A stretch of DNA of 17,922 nt from Pavlovales sp. CCMP2436. Its lineage: Eukaryota > Haptophyta > Pavlovophyceae > Pavlovales. The notes under the pieces were generated by a model. It was not told the origin of the DNA. It saw only the letters and a program-made list of their open reading frames with translations, and did not search any database. The stretch is from the NCBI GenBank assembly GCA_026770615.1, contig MU631629.1, positions 14,328-32,249 of the forward strand, in the 5' to 3' direction. Shown here one piece after another: positions 15,022-17,922 of the stretch. Positions within the stretch are counted from its first letter, which is position 1. Every line of letters starts with the position of its first letter. The position numbers were made by a program, and so were the translations under genes.

Positions 15022-15297
15022 TCAGAAGCTCTTGTACACGGGGACAGGCGCGGCGTCGCGCTGTGCCGCCGCGGAGTTGCCGATGCGGAAGTGGTCGCAG
15101 AAGCCGCGCAGCTGCTCCATGAACTCGGCAGACGCCTTGCCGGCCTCGCTCCCAAACCCGAGCGCGTCCGTCGCCATCGGAACTCCGCGCAAGTCCTCGC
15201 GCTGGATCTCGCCGACGTAAAATTCTTTGATGTAGGTGAAGCTCTCGCGCGACGCGTGGTAGAGCTCGAACCAGACGGTGGAGTCGGCGAAGCGCGC
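15022..15297 (-). CDS. Cytochrome b5-domain protein, last exon (second heme-ligand half)
   Basis: Ninety-one codons and a TGA (15022-15024). The exon starts after a CAG acceptor (15298-15300) in phase 0 with ARFADSTVWFELYHASRESF, then TYIKEFYVGEI. This is the second half of a cytochrome b5 fold: the His of LYH is the expected second axial heme ligand, and YIKEFYVGEI matches the closing strand of the domain. A C-terminal tail of about 60 residues follows (RGVPMATDALGFGSEAGKAS, MEQLRGFCDHFRIG, ending PVYKSF) with no membrane anchor, so a soluble protein is likely. The upstream exon at 16080-16193 supplies the HPGG half. Exon GC content and intact frame contrast sharply with the AT-rich flanks. 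Cytochrome b5 domains carry electrons to oxidoreductases such as desaturases; the partner is not known. Confidence 0.85.
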   Translation of the reverse strand, partial: ARFADSTVWFELYHASRESFTYIKEFYVGEIQREDLRGVPMATDALGFGSEAGKASAEFMEQLRGFCDHFRIGNSAAAQRDAAPVPVYKSF

Positions 15298-15379
15298 CTG
15301 ATGTTGTTGTCGATGTGATTAGCGTTTTTTTTCCGTTTTCTTTGGTTGATGTGATTATTATTAGTTATGCGATGCTAGT

Positions 15380-15457
15380 TCGGCGTTGGGGCTGGGTTCG
15401 GCAAGGCGTAATAGCGATCGAAACGGCCGGTGGAGTCAGCGAAGCGCGCCTGTTGTT
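15380..15457 (-). repeat. Relic of the last exon's 5' end in the preceding intron
   Basis: Repeats the start of exon 15022-15297 about 152 bp upstream. It keeps the acceptor-like ...caacaacag and then ARFADSTGRFDRYYALPNPA before an in-frame TAG. The first seven residues (ARFADST) are identical. The LYH heme histidine is lost (RYY). If used in splicing, phase 0 is preserved and a truncated protein would result. Confidence 0.7.
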
Positions 15458-15565
15458 GTCTACGTCGTCGTCGTTGTTATTATTAGTCAAGCTATGTTAT
15501 TGTGATGAAATGTACCAAGACAACAGATTTCAATCTATCCATCAAAAGAACTCAATTCAAAAAAC

Positions 15566-15640
15566 TGCTGCGGGGTGATAGTCTCCCCTTCCGGGTGTTT
15601 GGGTAGCCATCACTTGGTTAGTCACGACCTGGGGACAGCT
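15566..15640 (-). repeat. Relic of the HPGG exon's 3' end in the intron
   Basis: About 80 percent like the end of exon 16080-16193; in frame it reads WLPKHPEGETITPQQ where the exon has WLPEHPGGETIIPQQ. The HPGG motif is damaged (HPEG) and the donor GT after CAGCAG is replaced by TTTTTT, so it cannot act as the exon. Confidence 0.75.
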
Positions 15641-15705
15641 GGCAGCAACTAACAACTAATACATAATACAAAAAATTGAACCGATGCAGCAGGTCATGCC
15701 CGTAC

Positions 15706-15871
15706 CAGGGGAGTAGGGGTCCACAACGTAAATTATCTGATTTATGATCTCTATTATGATCGTCGCAAGAGCACAGTGCCCTTGGTCAGCAGCAGCTAAG
15801 GTCGCGCTTGGAAATCGGATAACAGAGATGAAATACGATTTGCACTGGCGATGTGGACCCCTACTCCCCTG
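15706..15871. mobile_element. 166-bp hAT-like MITE in an intron
   Basis: Perfect 20-bp terminal inverted repeats, CAGGGGAGTAGGGGTCCACA and its complement. CCCGTAC flanks both sides (15699-15705 and 15872-15878), a 7-bp direct repeat that could be a degraded 8-bp target duplication. The CAGGG end fits hAT-type ends. No coding capacity. It lies in the intron between the HPGG exon and the last exon of the cytochrome b5 gene. Confidence 0.75.
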
Positions 15872-15937
15872 CCCGTACGCCTTCGGGCTGCAAGACGGAT
15901 GTTAAAAAGAATTTTTTATGAACAAGTTACACTGTGC

Positions 15938-16079
15938 GTTTGTGTGTGTCTGCGTGTGTGTGTGTGCGTGCGTGCGTGTGTGTGGTGTGTGTGAGTGTGA
16001 CTGTGAGTGTGTGTGTGTGAGTGAGTGTGAGTGTGGTGTGAGTGTGAGCGTTTGTGTATGAGTGAGTGTGTTTGTGTAC
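15938..16079. repeat. GT-rich microsatellite next to a splice donor
   Basis: (GT)n and GTGA-type repeats, seen on the gene's strand as CA/CACT repeats starting right after the donor GTACAC at 16079. The His/Thr-rich ORFs through it are artefacts. Confidence 0.9.
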
Positions 16080-16193
16080 CTGCTGAGGGATGATGGTCTC
16101 CCCCCCCGGGTGCTCGGGTAGCCATCGCTCGACGTCCAGGACCATTCCGTCCATCGCCAGCCAGCAGCCCCCGCGCGTATTGTGCGCCATGAC
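16080..16193 (-). CDS. Cytochrome b5-domain protein, HPGG exon
   Basis: Thirty-eight codons in phase 0. Acceptor: branch-like gctaat then TAG (16194-16196). Donor: CAG followed by GTACAC (16079 downward). It encodes VMAHNTRGGCWLAMDGMVLD then VERWLPEHPGGETIIPQQ. HNT..GCWLA.DG.V.DV..WLPEHPGG is the signature first half of a cytochrome b5 heme-binding domain; the HPGG His is the first axial heme ligand. Spliced to the exon at 15297, QQ joins ARFADST without a break in the fold. The ATG inside the exon (16190) could be a start, but the upstream exon at 17688-17765 joins in frame as LRP-VMAHN, which gives the residues normally found before the domain. Confidence 0.88.
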
Positions 16194-16239
16194 CTAATTA
16201 GCAGCGGCTCAGCATGGTTCAACAGGTGATGTTCACTCA

Positions 16240-16345
16240 CTGACTTGGTCGACGTCAGACATTAGTCCTGGCAGCAGGGGTGGTGGTGGTTATTAACATG
16301 CGCAATCACTAGCCAGCAGCCCCCGAGCGTAGTGTGCAAATATGA
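16240..16345 (-). repeat. Relic of the HPGG exon's 5' half upstream of the exon
   Basis: Plus-strand agccagcagcccccgagcg at 16311 matches agccagcagcccccgcgcg at 16159 in the exon (offset 152), and tcgacgtcagaca at 16250 matches tcgacgtccagga at 16129 (offset 121). The reading IFAHYARGLLAS recalls VMAHNTRGGCWLA with frame damage. It is a decayed partial copy. Confidence 0.6.
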
Positions 16346-17140
16346 GATATCTAGAAAAAGTTAAAAACGTCCGGCCCCGTAAACGGTCTCCCAGACTCCT
16401 AGTGGTGCAACAACAACACACTGTTAACCTATGACCATTCCCCAAGCACACGGATAGCGTCATCATCCCCTCGTTGTCATCTGAGATTCTCCCCCCCCCT
16501 TTCGCCATAACCTTATTATCAGTAGCATTAGTATTATTTCTGTTATGGCGCACAGTTGTATTTCCATAGGTATTAGCACTATTAAGAATTCGAACGAGTA
16601 GTATTATTTTGTTCTTAGTCGCATTATTTTGTGCTTGTATTATCATAGGTATTAGCACTATTAAAATTCGATTCAAAGATCTATTATACAGAAAAAAGCG
16701 GGAAATCAATTACCTCAGCCCACGAATAAACGCGTAACCTCGATTTAAAGTCGCCTAACACTTGGTCACAGTGTTCAGTCAAAGCGCGATACCCCAGCTT
16801 CGCGCCTGGGGAGGAGGGGGGGGAGGGGGGATTGGAGGTGGAGTGTGTAGCGTGTGTGGGGGAGGGGGGGGGGGAGGCAATGCCCCAGCTGAGCGCCTGG
16901 GGGTGAGATTGCTCAAAATAATCTAATCGCCGTATCTTTCTTCAGTACATAAACCCAGCCTATTTTCAAAATAAATTTTCTGGTGGCCTCCGGGAGCCGC
17001 CTTTGAAAATTTTGAAGAGAGAACAGGTGTACATAAACCACATCAGGCACACATATTTTTAAAGCTATGCGTATAAAACGCCTCTCGTAGACTGCGTTGC
17101 CGTTTTATAAATGTGAATTTAGCGTTAAAACCATATGGAA
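16346..17140. other. Intron interior: direct repeat and G-rich tract
   Basis: A 21-bp direct repeat (cataggtattagcactatta) lies at 16565-16585 and 16644-16664. A G-rich tract at about 16809-16876 has several runs of four or more G, able to form G-quadruplexes on the plus strand, and is bracketed by two ccccagct...gcgcctgggg motifs (about 16791 and 16891). No exon is recognised here. Confidence 0.55.
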
Positions 17141-17145
17141 GAGGC

Positions 17146-17720
17146 GCCCACTAACGGGGCGGAGCTGCTCAAAAGTACCAAGGCCGTAGAGCCATACGCT
17201 AGGAGTGCCCCGTCATCATCCTCAAAAAAAAAACACTCACGAATCCTAAAATAAAAATAAATAAAAATAGCCATTAATTGCGATCACTGACTGGCCGGAG
17301 CTGCTTGGCCGTTGCGACGTCAAAAAGATAACAAAAGAACCTCAATAACCTCTCACTTACCATTTCAAACTCCTATGTACCCCCCCACCTTTTTTGTGTG
17401 AAGAAACAAGTCCTTAATTGCGCTCACTGACGGGCCGGAGCTGATCTGAACGCATCTTTTCAATACACAAACCAGTGGTCGAGTGTGATAGTAAGCGCAA
17501 ACATTACATTATTAAAGGTAATAGTAATACCTATGAATAGTTATAGAAAGTGCTCACTGACGGGCCGGAGCTGCTCGGCGGTTGCGATGTCAAAAAATAA
17601 ACCACATTTCATATAACCATTAATAACTTTCATGTACCACCCCCTTTTTTGTGTGGAAGTAACAAGTCATTATTTGCGCTCACTGACAGGCCGGAGCTGC
17701 TCGGCCGTTGCGATGTCGAG
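17146..17720 (-). repeat. Tandem 126-140-bp repeats carrying an exon end and its splice donor
   Basis: Cores start at 17281, 17421, 17551 and 17677, plus a weaker one at about 17146. Each contains, on the minus strand, (gacatcgcaacggccgagca)gctccggcc followed by gtcagtga. The 17677 unit is continuous with the exon at 17688-17765; the others keep only the exon end and donor and share the AT-rich intron part (tttttgtgtg, aacaagtc). Confidence 0.8.
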
Positions 17721-17765
17721 CGGAGCGACCTGCCCGCGCAGACCCGCCTCGAGATGCAACAGCAC
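17688..17765 (-). CDS. Candidate upstream exon of the cytochrome b5-domain protein
   Basis: Seventy-eight bases, 26 codons, phase 0. Acceptor: ccctttgcag, ending at 17766. Donor: GTCAGT after CCT at 17688-17687; a stronger-looking GTGAGC lies 4 bases on but would break the frame to the next exon. It encodes VLLHLEAGLRGQVAPLDIAT then AEQLRP, joining VMAHN of the HPGG exon. It is GC-rich within AT-rich sequence. No domain is recognised in it. The gene probably continues beyond the right edge, because this exon has an acceptor and no start codon. Confidence 0.5.
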
Positions 17766-17922
17766 CTGCAAAGGGTTATGTAACGGGTTCAGGGGGTAAG
17801 TGGCAAGCATCGGCGTAGTACTAGGTGGAAAAAACAAACAAAACAACAAACAAAATGGTGTCGGGTTTTTGAGGGAAATACAAAGAGGGAAACACGAGAG
17901 AGTGCCCACATCCACCTCTCAC
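17766..17922 (-). other. Probable intron up to the right edge
   Basis: Polypyrimidine-rich on the minus strand with an acceptor at its end. No exon is seen before the edge of the window. Confidence 0.4.

Noticed and set aside
15902..16240. His/Thr-rich ORF tail on the minus strand
   Set aside because: Produced by the CA microsatellite after the splice donor; only the HPGG part before the donor is coding.
16293..16709. 138-codon minus ORF
   Set aside because: AT-rich, repetitive intron sequence; only its last residues resemble the HPGG exon and those are a broken relic.
17146..17720. CRISPR-like array
   Set aside because: Repeats are long and continuous through the spacers, eukaryotic context, and the unit contains exon sequence; it is a minisatellite.

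Overview
The window looks like nuclear DNA of a eukaryote. Protein-coding pieces are split by GT-AG introns, one exon is followed by an AATAAA signal, GC-rich exon-like stretches sit in AT-rich or low-complexity spacers, and most of the sequence is decayed mobile DNA. No bacterial operon layout, rRNA, tRNA or CRISPR array is visible. A protist or alga with an expanded, repeat-rich genome is plausible, but the species cannot be fixed from the sequence.

Layout. At the left edge (1-1046, minus) lies the 5' part of an unrecognised gene with one frameshift. From 1100 to 14400 the window is a mosaic of transposable-element relics. The main family carries an OTU-type cysteine protease domain. Four copies are present: A at about 2105-3490 (minus), B at about 6722-8700 (minus, the most complete, with the tail of a LINE-like ORF upstream), C at 10084-11208 (minus, split by another transposon) and D at about 13890-14400 (plus). 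A fifth relic (12698-13851, minus) seems to be the LINE-tail part of the same family with an expanded Pro/Lys-rich linker. Into and between these have landed several short inverted-repeat elements whose target duplications can be read: TA at 1603-1925, 8 bp at 3814-5465, 9 bp at 10375-10938, 8 bp at 8882-8973 and 7 bp at 15706-15871. A further element with terminal inverted repeats (11309-11741) is packed with GTGAGT palindromes. An 81-base poly-C tract lies at 9966-10046.

The right quarter (15022-17765, minus) holds the best host gene: the last three visible exons of a cytochrome b5-domain protein, all joined by phase-0 introns. The heme-ligating HPGG histidine is on one exon and the second ligand (LYH) on the next. 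This gene is unusual because pieces of its own exon-intron junctions are repeated inside its introns: an exon donor region reiterated about four times at 126-140 bp spacing, two relics of the HPGG exon, and a relic of the last exon that still has an acceptor AG and an in-frame stop.

How the parts relate. The OTU/LINE copies are all damaged to some degree, so they are best read as relics. Comparing copies shows which insertions came later: removing the 9-bp-TSD element rejoins the OTU frame of copy C, removing the 92-bp insertion rejoins a plus-strand lysine-rich ORF, and an empty site at about 9690 fixes the ends of the TA-flanked element at 1603-1925.
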